64,000 nucleotides of DNA, from assembly GCA_036510065.1 (NCBI GenBank), contig DATCEO010000106.1, positions 62,001 through 126,000 on the forward strand, written 5' to 3'. The position numbers were made by a program, and so were the translations under genes. The DNA comes from DASUBV01 sp036510065 (GTDB lineage Bacteria > Actinomycetota > Actinomycetes > Streptosporangiales > Streptosporangiaceae). Below, one piece after another: positions 9,272-16,502 of this stretch. Each line of letters starts with the position of its first letter. The first letter of the stretch is position 1. The notes beneath the pieces are model-generated. The model worked only from the letters and a program-made list of their open reading frames with translations, had not been told where the DNA came from and did not search any database.

Positions 9272-10180
9272 ATGGCATCCGGAACGAGGCCGCCCAGCGA
9301 CAGCGACTCGATCGAGCCCGCGGGCCAGGAGCCGGCGGGCCAGGAGCCGGCGGACCACGGGCTGTTCGGGCCCGGATCCGTGACCTGGCGGATCATGGCC
9401 GAGCCGGTCATGTGGGTGGCCGGACTGCGGGCCCTCTACCTGCAGGCGCTGCATCCCGCGGTGATGATGGGCACCTGGCAGCACACCTCGTTCGCCGATC
9501 CCGGCCAGGCCTGGGGCCGGTTCATCCGGACCACCGAGTTCGTCCGGGTGCGGACGTTCGGCACCCGAGCCGAGGTCGAGCGGGCCGGGCGGCGGGTCCG
9601 CAAGATCCACTCCTCGCTGACGGGCGTGGATGAGCTGGGCCGCGAGTTCCGGCTGGACGAGCCGGAGCTGCTGCTGTGGGTGCACTGCGGGGAGGTTGTC
9701 TCCTACGCGGACATCGCCCGCCGCAGTGGCGTTCCGGTCCGCGCGGGCGAGCTGGACGCCTTCGTGGACGAGCAGCGCCGCGGCGCCGAGGTGGTCGGAC
9801 TGGATCCCGCCATCGTGCCTGCGAGCATGGCCGACCTCGATGACTACTACGCCGGGATGCGGCCGGGACTGCACGCCACCCCGGAGGCCCGGCAGGCGCT
9901 GCGCAGGTCGTTCACGCCGCAGCTGCCGGCGGAGCTGATGGCGCTGCGCCTGGTGCTCCCGCCGCTGAACACGCTGGCGTTCGCCAGCCTGCCGCGCTGG
10001 GCACGCCGGATGTACGGCAGCCCCGGCATTCCGCTCACCGACGCCGCGACCAACCTGGCCCTGCGCGCGGCCTACGAGTCCAGCCTCCGGATGCCGCGCC
10101 AGGTGCTGGAACTGCCGGTCGCGGTGGCCGCCCGGCGCCGTCGGCGCGCCGCGGCCCGGATCGGTCAGGCCGCGGCCTGA
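9272..10180 (+). CDS. MpaB-type oxygenase (DUF2236, rubber-oxygenase catalytic domain)
   Basis: About 300 residues with the DUF2236 signature: RALYLQALHPAVMMG, then GQAWGRFIRTTEFVRVRTFGTRAEVERAGRRVRKIHSSLTG and a later GEVVSYADI segment. The family includes fungal MpaB and latex-clearing oxygenases, heme-b enzymes cleaving C=C bonds; most bacterial members are uncharacterised. The first His of LHPAV and the HSS region are candidate metal/heme positions. The N-terminus contains a repeated AGQEP encoded by a short tandem repeat. GTG at 9269 and ATG at 9272 are both possible starts; the purine-rich GAGGGGG fits the ATG better. Confidence 0.8.
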   Translation: MASGTRPPSDSDSIEPAGQEPAGQEPADHGLFGPGSVTWRIMAEPVMWVAGLRALYLQALHPAVMMGTWQHTSFADPGQAWGRFIRTTEFVRVRTFGTRAEVERAGRRVRKIHSSLTGVDELGREFRLDEPELLLWVHCGEVVSYADIARRSGVPVRAGELDAFVDEQRRGAEVVGLDPAIVPASMADLDDYYAGMRPGLHATPEARQALRRSFTPQLPAELMALRLVLPPLNTLAFASLPRWARRMYGSPGIPLTDAATNLALRAAYESSLRMPRQVLELPVAVAARRRRRAAARIGQAAA

Positions 10181-10226
10181 CCCGGCCAGCACTCAGCAGG
10201 CCGGCCAGTTAGCCAGCGAGCTGGTC

Positions 10227-10250
10227 GGCCAGCCAGTCAGTCGGCTGGCC
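10227..10250. terminator. Hairpin between convergent genes
   Basis: GGCCAGCC at 10227-10234 pairs perfectly with GGCTGGCC at 10243-10250 over an 8-base loop. It sits in the 97-base gap between the MpaB-type gene and the convergent phosphatase gene, so a bidirectional terminator is plausible. Confidence 0.45.
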
Positions 10251-10277
10251 CGGGTGAGCCGCGCCGGGCTGGCCTGA

Positions 10278-10889
10278 TCAGGCCGTCGGGGGAACGTTCC
10301 AGGACGTGATCACCGGCATGGCGTGCTCGGTGCCGAGCGTGCTGAGCGTGCCGGTGTCCAGCCGGAACAGCCGCCCGCTGTCGGCGTCCAGCTCGAGGTA
10401 CCGGGCGGTCAGGATGCGCAGCGAGTGACCGTGCGCCACCAGCACGACGTCGCCGCCGGACAGCAGCGGCCTGGCCCTGGCCAAGACGCGGTCCACGCGC
10501 TGCCCGACCTGCTGCACAGTCTCGCCGGGGTGGTCGGCGTCGCCGGGGATGACCCCGTCCCGCCAGAGATACCAGCCCGGCCGCTCCTTCTGGATGTCGG
10601 CCGTCGTCCGGCCCTCGTAGCCGCCGTAGTCCCATTCCCGCAGGTCTGGATCGATCTTGACCGGCCACGGCGCGTCGGGCCGGATCAGCCCGGCGAGCTG
10701 TGCCGTGCGCCGGGCCCGGTCAGCCGGGCTGACGAGCACCGCGCTGATGTGGTGCCGGGCGAGCGCCGGCGCCAGCGCGGCCGCGGCCTGCTCCCCGCGG
10801 GCGGTCAGCGGGACGTCCGTGCGGCCAGTATGCCGGCCGGACTTGCTCCACTCGGTCTCGCCGTGCCGGATCACGATCAGCTCGCCCAT
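10278..10889 (-). CDS. Histidine phosphatase family protein (phosphoglycerate mutase-like)
   Basis: The 203-residue protein starts MGELIVIRHGETEWS, the catalytic RHG motif with His9, followed by GRTDVPLTARGEQAA and a later LREWDYGGYEG; the second catalytic His is in VLVAHGHSLR. This is the cofactor-dependent PGM-like phosphatase fold with a phosphohistidine intermediate. Actual substrates vary widely (sugar phosphates, nucleotides, cofactors), so a specific role is not assigned. Confidence 0.85.
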   Translation of the reverse strand: MGELIVIRHGETEWSKSGRHTGRTDVPLTARGEQAAAALAPALARHHISAVLVSPADRARRTAQLAGLIRPDAPWPVKIDPDLREWDYGGYEGRTTADIQKERPGWYLWRDGVIPGDADHPGETVQQVGQRVDRVLARARPLLSGGDVVLVAHGHSLRILTARYLELDADSGRLFRLDTGTLSTLGTEHAMPVITSWNVPPTA

Positions 10890-11249
10890 GGCTGACCATC
10901 ATCGTCTACGGCAGCCGGCCGTTGCCGGCCGCCCGGTGATCGCGGGGACTTTTCAGTTGAGCGCGCTGAAAAGTCCCCGCGCTAACGGCGCGCAGCACGC
11001 GGGGCGGCGAGCGGAGGGGGCGGGGGCGGCAGCGCCGGGCGAAGCAGGAGGCGGGCAAACGGGGAGGGGTGGCTGGGGCCAGGGAGGCAGGGCAAGGCGG
11101 GCGAGGCGGGCGAAGTGCTGAGTACGGGCCCACTTCGGCTGGTCAGGAACTTAGGATGGGGGCCACTCGTTCCGCGAGCAAGCGCCCGAGCCCAGACCCC
11201 CGTTCGGACGGTGTGCCCCGCCACCGCCTAGAGAGTCTGCCCTGCTCCC
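10890..11249. other. 360-bp divergent intergenic region with long inverted repeat
   Basis: No convincing gene is visible; the open frames here are compositionally biased G/A or Pro/Ala runs. The only clear structure is the inverted repeat at 10941-10981. Promoters for the phosphatase gene and the MMPL gene must lie here but are not obvious. Confidence 0.5.
10941..10981. repeat. 16-bp perfect inverted repeat with 9-base centre
   Basis: Arms at 10941-10956 and 10966-10981 are perfectly complementary and end in TTTTCAG/CTGAAAA around a short centre containing GAGCGC. It lies upstream of both flanking divergent genes, so it is not an ordinary terminator for either. A similar element occurs at 16427-16479. 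Confidence 0.7.
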
Positions 11250-13679
11250 ATGCCCAAGTCCCGCGCTATCAGCGTGCCCGCAGCCACCCATGATCCGTCG
11301 GCGGCCCAGGATCAGGATCCCCTGGGCGCGCAGGATCCCCGGGGCGCGCAGGATCCCCAGACCTGGGCCCGGCGGACCGTGGTCGAGCACATCGCCTGCT
11401 GGAGCGTCCGGCACCGCAAGGTAGCCGTGCTGGCCTGGCTGGTGTTCGTGGCGGCCACGTTCTGCGTCGGCCAGCTGCTCAGCGGGACCAGCGCCCAGCA
11501 GTACGACGCTGGCCAGGCAGGGCAGGGCGAGAAGATCCTGCACGAGCTCAAGGTGGTCTCCGTCCCGGCGGAGAGCGTGCTGATCGAGACCCGGGCCCGC
11601 GCCGGCGTGCTGCGGGCCGACGCGACGGCCGAGGTGCGGCAGGTCACGCGGGAGGTAGCCAGCGCGCTGGGCAGCCTGCCGCGGGCCGCGCGCGACATCC
11701 AGGCGCCCTTCTCGCGCGGCGGCGGCGCGCTGCTGTCGGCTGATCACCTGGCCGCCCTGGTCACCTTCGATGTCGCCGGCCCGACTGCCCGCGCCGACAC
11801 CGCGGTCGTGGCCGACCTGGCCGCCATCGCCCGGATCCAGGCCCGGCACCCCGGGGTGGTCGTCCGCGAGGCGGGCGACGCCAGCACCGACCGGGTCGCC
11901 AACGCCATGCTCGGCCACGACTTCCGCAAGGCCGAGGACACCTCGATCCCGCTGACCCTCATCCTGCTGCTGGGGGTATTCGGCGCGCTGATCGCCGCCG
12001 GGATCCCGGTGCTGCTGGCCGGGACCGCGGTGACCGCCGCGATCTCGCTGCTGGCCATCCCGGCTCAGTGGTTCCCGGTCAGCTCGGGGACGTCGGAGGT
12101 GGTGCTGGTCATCGGCATGGCCGTCGGCGTGGACTACTCGCTGTTCTACCTGCGCCGAGAACGGGAGGAACGGGCCGCCGGGCATTCCCGGCAGGCGGCC
12201 TTGCGCATCGCGGCCAGCACGTCCGGCCGGGCCATCGTGGTGTCCGGCGTGACCGTGATGATCTCGCTGGCCGGCCTGTTCCTGTCCGGCTTGGACATCT
12301 TCACCGGCATCTCGGCCGGGACGATCATGGTCGTCGGCGTCACCGTGCTCGGGTCGCTGACGTTCCTGCCCGCGCTGCTGTCCTGGCTAGGCCCGTGGGC
12401 CGATCGCGGCCGCCTGCCCTGGCTCGGCCGGTGCCGGACCAGTGCCCGGTCCTCGCGGATGTGGGCGGGCCTGGCGCGGCGCGTGGTCCGGCGTCCGCTC
12501 GCCTGGGGCGGGATCGGGGTGCTCGCGCTGCTCGCGCTCGGCGCGCCCGCGCTCGGGATGCGGCTCGGCTCCCCGAACATCGACCTGCCGGCCAACCTGC
12601 CCGTGGTCCGCACGCTCGACCAGATCCAGCAGGAGTTCCCCGGGCGGCCCGCGCCGGCCGAGGTGGTGCTGACCGGCAGCCACCTGCAGAGCCGGGCCGC
12701 GGCGCAGGACATCGCCGCGCTGGCGGCCCGGGCGACACCCGGCGGCGCCATCCGGGGCCCGATCACCGCGACGGCCGTCGCGGGCGGGCGCGGCATCGTG
12801 ATCCAGGTCCCGCTGGCCGGGAACGGCTCGAACCGGGTGTCCTACGCCGCGCTGGAAACACTGCGGGACCGGGTGCTGCCCGCCACTGTCGGCCGCGCGA
12901 CCGGGGTCACCTATGCCGTCACCGGCAATACCGCCGGCCACCATGACATGGCCGCGGCCCTGCACTCGCGGACACCGCTGGTGTTCATCGTCGTGGCGGG
13001 GCTGGCGCTGCTCGTGCTGATGTGCGCCTTCCGCAGCCTGGCGATCCCGCTGGTCTCGATCGGCCTGAACCTGCTGTCGGTCGGCGCGGCCTACGGGCTG
13101 GTCACGCTGATCTTCCAGGACGGCCACCTGCAGGGCCCGCTCGGCTTTACCGCTTACGGGGCAATCATCCCGTGGGTCCCGCTGTTCTCCTTCGTCCTGC
13201 TATTCGGGCTGAGCATGGATTATCACGTCTTCATCCTGAGCCGGATCAGGGAACTGTGGTCGGGCGGCATGAGCTCCGCCGACGCCGTCGTGTGCGGGAT
13301 CGGCCGCAGCGCCGGGGTGGTCACCAGCGCGGCGGTGATCATGGTGGCGGTGTTCTCCATCTTCGCCACGCTGTCCGGGATCGACGTGAAGATGCTCGGC
13401 ATCGGGCTGGCCGCGGCCGTGCTGATCGACGCGACCGTGGTGCGCGGCATTATCCTGCCCGCCGCCCTGGCGGTGCTGGGTGAGCGGGCCTGGTACCTGC
13501 CGTCCTGGCTGGCGTGGCTGCCGGGGGAGCGCGCCAGAGAGACCGACGGGGCTGTCGGCCCGGCGCGGCGGGAGCCGGATCCGCGGGGCGCGGGCCATCC
13601 GGTCCGGCCGCAGCCAGGCCTGGCCGGGTCGGTGCTGGCCTCCCGCGTCACGCCGGCCGCGGACACGGCCGGCACCTGA
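11250..13679 (+). CDS. MMPL-family (RND superfamily) membrane transporter
   Basis: The 809-residue protein has two similar halves, each with a first TM helix, a large extracytoplasmic loop and five further TM helices. The conserved GMAVGVDYSLFYLRRE and GLSMDYHVFILSRIRE segments carry the proton-relay Asp-Tyr pairs of MMPL proteins. These export lipids, siderophores or drugs using proton motive force in actinomycetes. The N-terminus has a low-complexity QDPxGA repeat (18-bp DNA repeat at 11323-11358) and no clear ribosome site, so the start may be further downstream, for example the GTG at 11379. A terminator hairpin follows. Confidence 0.88.
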   Translation: MPKSRAISVPAATHDPSAAQDQDPLGAQDPRGAQDPQTWARRTVVEHIACWSVRHRKVAVLAWLVFVAATFCVGQLLSGTSAQQYDAGQAGQGEKILHELKVVSVPAESVLIETRARAGVLRADATAEVRQVTREVASALGSLPRAARDIQAPFSRGGGALLSADHLAALVTFDVAGPTARADTAVVADLAAIARIQARHPGVVVREAGDASTDRVANAMLGHDFRKAEDTSIPLTLILLLGVFGALIAAGIPVLLAGTAVTAAISLLAIPAQWFPVSSGTSEVVLVIGMAVGVDYSLFYLRREREERAAGHSRQAALRIAASTSGRAIVVSGVTVMISLAGLFLSGLDIFTGISAGTIMVVGVTVLGSLTFLPALLSWLGPWADRGRLPWLGRCRTSARSSRMWAGLARRVVRRPLAWGGIGVLALLALGAPALGMRLGSPNIDLPANLPVVRTLDQIQQEFPGRPAPAEVVLTGSHLQSRAAAQDIAALAARATPGGAIRGPITATAVAGGRGIVIQVPLAGNGSNRVSYAALETLRDRVLPATVGRATGVTYAVTGNTAGHHDMAAALHSRTPLVFIVVAGLALLVLMCAFRSLAIPLVSIGLNLLSVGAAYGLVTLIFQDGHLQGPLGFTAYGAIIPWVPLFSFVLLFGLSMDYHVFILSRIRELWSGGMSSADAVVCGIGRSAGVVTSAAVIMVAVFSIFATLSGIDVKMLGIGLAAAVLIDATVVRGIILPAALAVLGERAWYLPSWLAWLPGERARETDGAVGPARREPDPRGAGHPVRPQPGLAGSVLASRVTPAADTAGT

Positions 13680-13683
13680 CGCC

Positions 13684-13724
13684 TCGGGCCTGCCCCGCAC
13701 GGGTGAGGCGCGGGGCAGGCCCGA
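13684..13724. terminator. 15-bp stem terminator between MMPL gene and convergent gene
   Basis: Perfect arms at 13684-13698 and 13710-13724 enclose an 11-base loop immediately after the MMPL stop codon. The convergent secreted-protein gene ends at 13797, so the hairpin may act in both directions. Confidence 0.75.
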
Positions 13725-13796
13725 TGCGTTATCACTGATGAACTTGTAACGGCGCGGGCGGCGGGCCCGGCTGGCGGCCGGGCCGCTCCCTGGGGG

Positions 13797-15662
13797 TTAG
13801 CCCAGGCTGACAGCGGGACACTTGCCGGTGACCGCCGGGTTGGCCATGACGGCGCTGATGGTCGTGCCGCCATACTGCTCTATGTGGGGAGACCCGTACT
13901 GCGCGTCCCTGCCGAAGGCATTCTTGGTGACGCCGGGCAGGACATTGCCGAAGTTCCAGACGCAGGCCCCGGCCGGAGTCCCGACGCCTGCCAGGCGCTG
14001 GGTGTTGTTGATCGACCAGAACGGATAGAACTTCGAGCCCAGCGGCTTGATGACGCAGTTGTTGCCGGTGGTGGTGTTGCAGAGGAACTCCGAGCCCGGC
14101 GCGTCCGTCTCGAACTGAATCTGGGGATAGGAGTGGCCTGTCCCGTCGAACGGGCCGATATAGCGGAACGACGTCGGGTGGTTCGGGCTCCCGTTCGGCC
14201 AGGTGCCGGTCTGGTAGGGGGTCCCGTCGAAGTCCAGGTCACCGTTCTGGAAGGAGTTCTGCAGGCAGGCCGCTATCGGGGCGTGCTCTATCCTCGCCTT
14301 TCCGTTGACCATGACGACCCGGTTGCCCTGCTGGAAGCAGTTGCCGTCGGAGAACTCGCAGAGCTGGCCGCTGCCGGCGTTGTTGCTCGGGCAGGCAATC
14401 GGGCTGGTCGTCCCCTCCGTCGTCGCGTGCTGGCAGACACCGGTCTTGGGGTTGCACGGGCCCTCGCCCACGGCGCGCTTCCCCTCGCTGCCGCCCACGC
14501 AGGTCTGGAACACGTTCTTGTCGGTGAATGTCCCGCCGTTCAGGCTGACGGGCAGGCGGTGAGCCACGGAACTGCAGGACTCGAAGTGGCCAATCTCCTG
14601 CTGCATGAGGACGCCGCCCTCGAGCGCGGCCCAGGGAACCTGGTTCGGCTGGCTGGCGGTGCTGTACTCAGCGTGGAAGGTGTGCGGCATGCCCGCGCAG
14701 GTCTTGTAGTTGGTGTTCATGAAGCCGTTCTGCGCGCTGGCCACCATGAAGCCGCTCTGGCCCGTGGTCAGGTCGGTGATCCTGGTCGTGAACCCGGCGG
14801 CCGGGTCGCTGATGGACACCCTCAGCACGTCACCGGAGTTCATCTTGAGCGTCTGGCCGTTCGGGAGCAGCGTCGAGGTGTTGGCCAGCTGCGGCCCCGG
14901 CGGTCCGGTGGGGACGCCGTTCCGCTGCAGGTAAGCGAAGTTAATGGGCTCGGTGCAGGCCGGGTTGAGGTTCACGAAGTTGAACTCGGACTCGAGGCTG
15001 TCGATGTTCAGGGCGGCGCACCACTGGGTGCGGGTGCAGCTGACGCTGTCCGCGAACGGGGCAAAGCCCGGCGGGTAGAGCTGCAGCTCCATGAACGCCG
15101 AGCCGGCGGCGTGCGGGTCGTTGAACGCCCCCGAGTTGGTGTCGCTGTCCGGCGTGCAGGGATTCTGCGGATAGGACGCCGGGTCGCACATCGGCAGGCC
15201 GAACCACGGGGCGACGCTCAGCTCGGCGTACTTCGTCACGCTGCCATTGGCGGTGGGCTGCCGCCGGGGGTCGATGGCCAGCTTGGTCAGGTAGGTCATC
15301 GTGTTGCCCGACCCGGCCGTGTGGGAGATGAACTTCACGCTGGGCTCGTCGTGGCCGACGTAGTGGCCGTTGTCCTTGAAGCGGTAGCCGCGCAGGACCC
15401 ACTTGCCGTCGTACTTCACGCGGTGCAGCCGCAGCGGGTCGGTGCAGCGCATCTTGCCGCCCGGGCTGAGCGCCGTGTACTTGTTGCTGTACCCGTTGCA
15501 GTCCAGGTTGTTGACTGCATGCGGCTTCACCTGCGGCCGGGCCGCGGTCGTGGTCACCCTGGCCGGGGCGGCCGTGGCCGCCTGGCTGGCCGCGGTCATG
15601 CCGACGCTGGCCACCGCCATTATCGGCGCGACTACCAGCGCCCACGCCGACCGGCGTCTCAT
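13797..15662 (-). CDS. Large secreted protein of unknown function
   Basis: The 621-residue protein starts MRRRSAWALVVAPIMAVASVG and has a Sec signal with an AQA-like cleavage region near residue 30. The mature part is rich in Cys, Asn, Gly and Pro, with motifs such as YVGHDEPSVKFIS, CTRTQWCAALNIDSLESEFNF and LCNTTTGNNCVIKPLGSKFYPFW, and looks like an extracellular disulfide-bonded beta protein. I do not recognise an enzymatic motif. Its composition is less GC-skewed than its neighbours. The start was chosen for GGTGGAGATCA directly before the ATG rather than the longer frame to 15725. A near-consensus promoter and an overlapping palindrome precede it at 15765-15807. Confidence 0.75.
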   Translation of the reverse strand: MRRRSAWALVVAPIMAVASVGMTAASQAATAAPARVTTTAARPQVKPHAVNNLDCNGYSNKYTALSPGGKMRCTDPLRLHRVKYDGKWVLRGYRFKDNGHYVGHDEPSVKFISHTAGSGNTMTYLTKLAIDPRRQPTANGSVTKYAELSVAPWFGLPMCDPASYPQNPCTPDSDTNSGAFNDPHAAGSAFMELQLYPPGFAPFADSVSCTRTQWCAALNIDSLESEFNFVNLNPACTEPINFAYLQRNGVPTGPPGPQLANTSTLLPNGQTLKMNSGDVLRVSISDPAAGFTTRITDLTTGQSGFMVASAQNGFMNTNYKTCAGMPHTFHAEYSTASQPNQVPWAALEGGVLMQQEIGHFESCSSVAHRLPVSLNGGTFTDKNVFQTCVGGSEGKRAVGEGPCNPKTGVCQHATTEGTTSPIACPSNNAGSGQLCEFSDGNCFQQGNRVVMVNGKARIEHAPIAACLQNSFQNGDLDFDGTPYQTGTWPNGSPNHPTSFRYIGPFDGTGHSYPQIQFETDAPGSEFLCNTTTGNNCVIKPLGSKFYPFWSINNTQRLAGVGTPAGACVWNFGNVLPGVTKNAFGRDAQYGSPHIEQYGGTTISAVMANPAVTGKCPAVSLG

Positions 15663-15764
15663 TGATCTCCACCTATCCATGCGCGCCCACTTTCGTTGCC
15701 GCCTGCGGTGAGGAGCAGGATCCACGACGCCATTGCGAGGCCCCCCTCATCGGCGAGGCGCAAC

Positions 15765-15780
15765 GTTCCGCGCGCGGAAC
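15765..15780. promoter_or_regulatory. Perfect 16-bp palindromic operator candidate
   Basis: GTTCCGCGCGCGGAAC is a perfect palindrome. It begins immediately downstream of, and overlaps by two bases, the minus-strand -10 box at 15779-15784, so it would cover the transcription start of the 621-aa secreted protein gene. This is a repressor-like position. Confidence 0.6.
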
Positions 15781-15807
15781 ATAACAAAGCCCAGTGATCA
15801 TGGTCAA
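15779..15807 (-). promoter_or_regulatory. Sigma70-type promoter of the 621-aa secreted protein gene
   Basis: On the minus strand TTGACC (15807-15802) is followed by a 17-base spacer and TTATGT (15784-15779). This is one of the closest matches to a housekeeping promoter in the window and lies about 117 bases before the start codon. Confidence 0.6.
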
Positions 15808-15871
15808 GGCCCGCGCCGCAATTGACGCTCAAAGGTTTATTCGCCATAACGGCGGCTGGGGGCCCGGGCGT

Positions 15872-16390
15872 TCAGGGCACCGGGCAGCGGTAGCGGACTT
15901 CGCGCAGCGGGAACCCGGCCAGCTCGTCCTGCTTGACGCTGCCGTCCGGGCGCCAGCCGCCGGCCTGGTAGAAGGACCGGGCCCGGGCATTAATGTCGAG
16001 TACCCACAGGACCGCCTCGCGGAAACCGGCCGCGGTCAGGACGGCCAGCGCGGCGGTCATCAGCTGCCGGCCCAGGCCCTGGCCCCGGGCTTCGCGCAGC
16101 AGGTAGATCGACGCGACCTCGCCCGTGATGGCGGGATCCAGGTCGGCGTCACGGGCCGGGCAGGCGTGCGCGAAGCCGACCAACTCGCCGGCGTCCTCCG
16201 CGACCACCACGGCCTGGCGCGGCCCTTGCGCCTGACGGAGCTGCTCTTCCCACCGGGCGATCCGCTGGTCGGGATCGAGCCGGTCCAGGTAGTCCTGGGG
16301 AAGCAGGCCCCGGTAGGCAGCCTGCCACGACCGGACGTGCACGACGGCGATCGCCCGGGCGTCGCTGACCTGAGCAAGACGGGTGCTCAC
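15872..16390 (-). CDS. GNAT-family N-acetyltransferase
   Basis: The 172-residue protein shows the GNAT fold: VSTRLAQVSDARAIAVVHVRSWQAAYRGLLPQDYL, then the acetyl-CoA pyrophosphate loop REARGQGLGRQLM and a final RSFYQAGGWRPDG. The acceptor substrate is unknown. A longer frame with ATG at 16435 would place the start inside the inverted repeat at 16427-16479; the GTG at 16390 has CATCCT six bases upstream and begins where homology begins, so it is preferred. Confidence 0.85.
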   Translation of the reverse strand: MSTRLAQVSDARAIAVVHVRSWQAAYRGLLPQDYLDRLDPDQRIARWEEQLRQAQGPRQAVVVAEDAGELVGFAHACPARDADLDPAITGEVASIYLLREARGQGLGRQLMTAALAVLTAAGFREAVLWVLDINARARSFYQAGGWRPDGSVKQDELAGFPLREVRYRCPVP

Positions 16391-16426
16391 CGGTCCAGGA
16401 TGACGGCTTCCGGACAGCCGGAGTCC

Positions 16427-16479
16427 CTTGATCACGACCGTTTTTCGGCGCTCAGTGCCGCAAAACGGTCGTGATCAAG
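16427..16479. terminator. 18-bp inverted repeat with nested stem, after the MFS gene
   Basis: Arms at 16427-16444 and 16462-16479 are perfectly complementary (outer CTTGATCACGACCGTTTT); a nested CGGC/GCCG stem surrounds the centre, which contains GCGCTC. The element is just beyond the stop of the MFS gene on the minus strand, so it can terminate it, and it lies just upstream of the GNAT start. Its layout resembles the repeat at 10941-10981. Confidence 0.65.
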
Positions 16480-16502
16480 AGCGACGAGGTTACGGCGCGG
16501 CC

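Noticed and set aside
10906..11224. Small open frames in the 10.9-11.25 kb gap
   Set aside because: They are Pro/Ala/Arg-rich, lack a ribosome site and span the inverted repeat; no support as genes.
13884..15665. A 593-codon plus-strand frame opposite the secreted protein
   Set aside because: The minus strand has a signal peptide, ribosome site and promoter; the plus frame has none.
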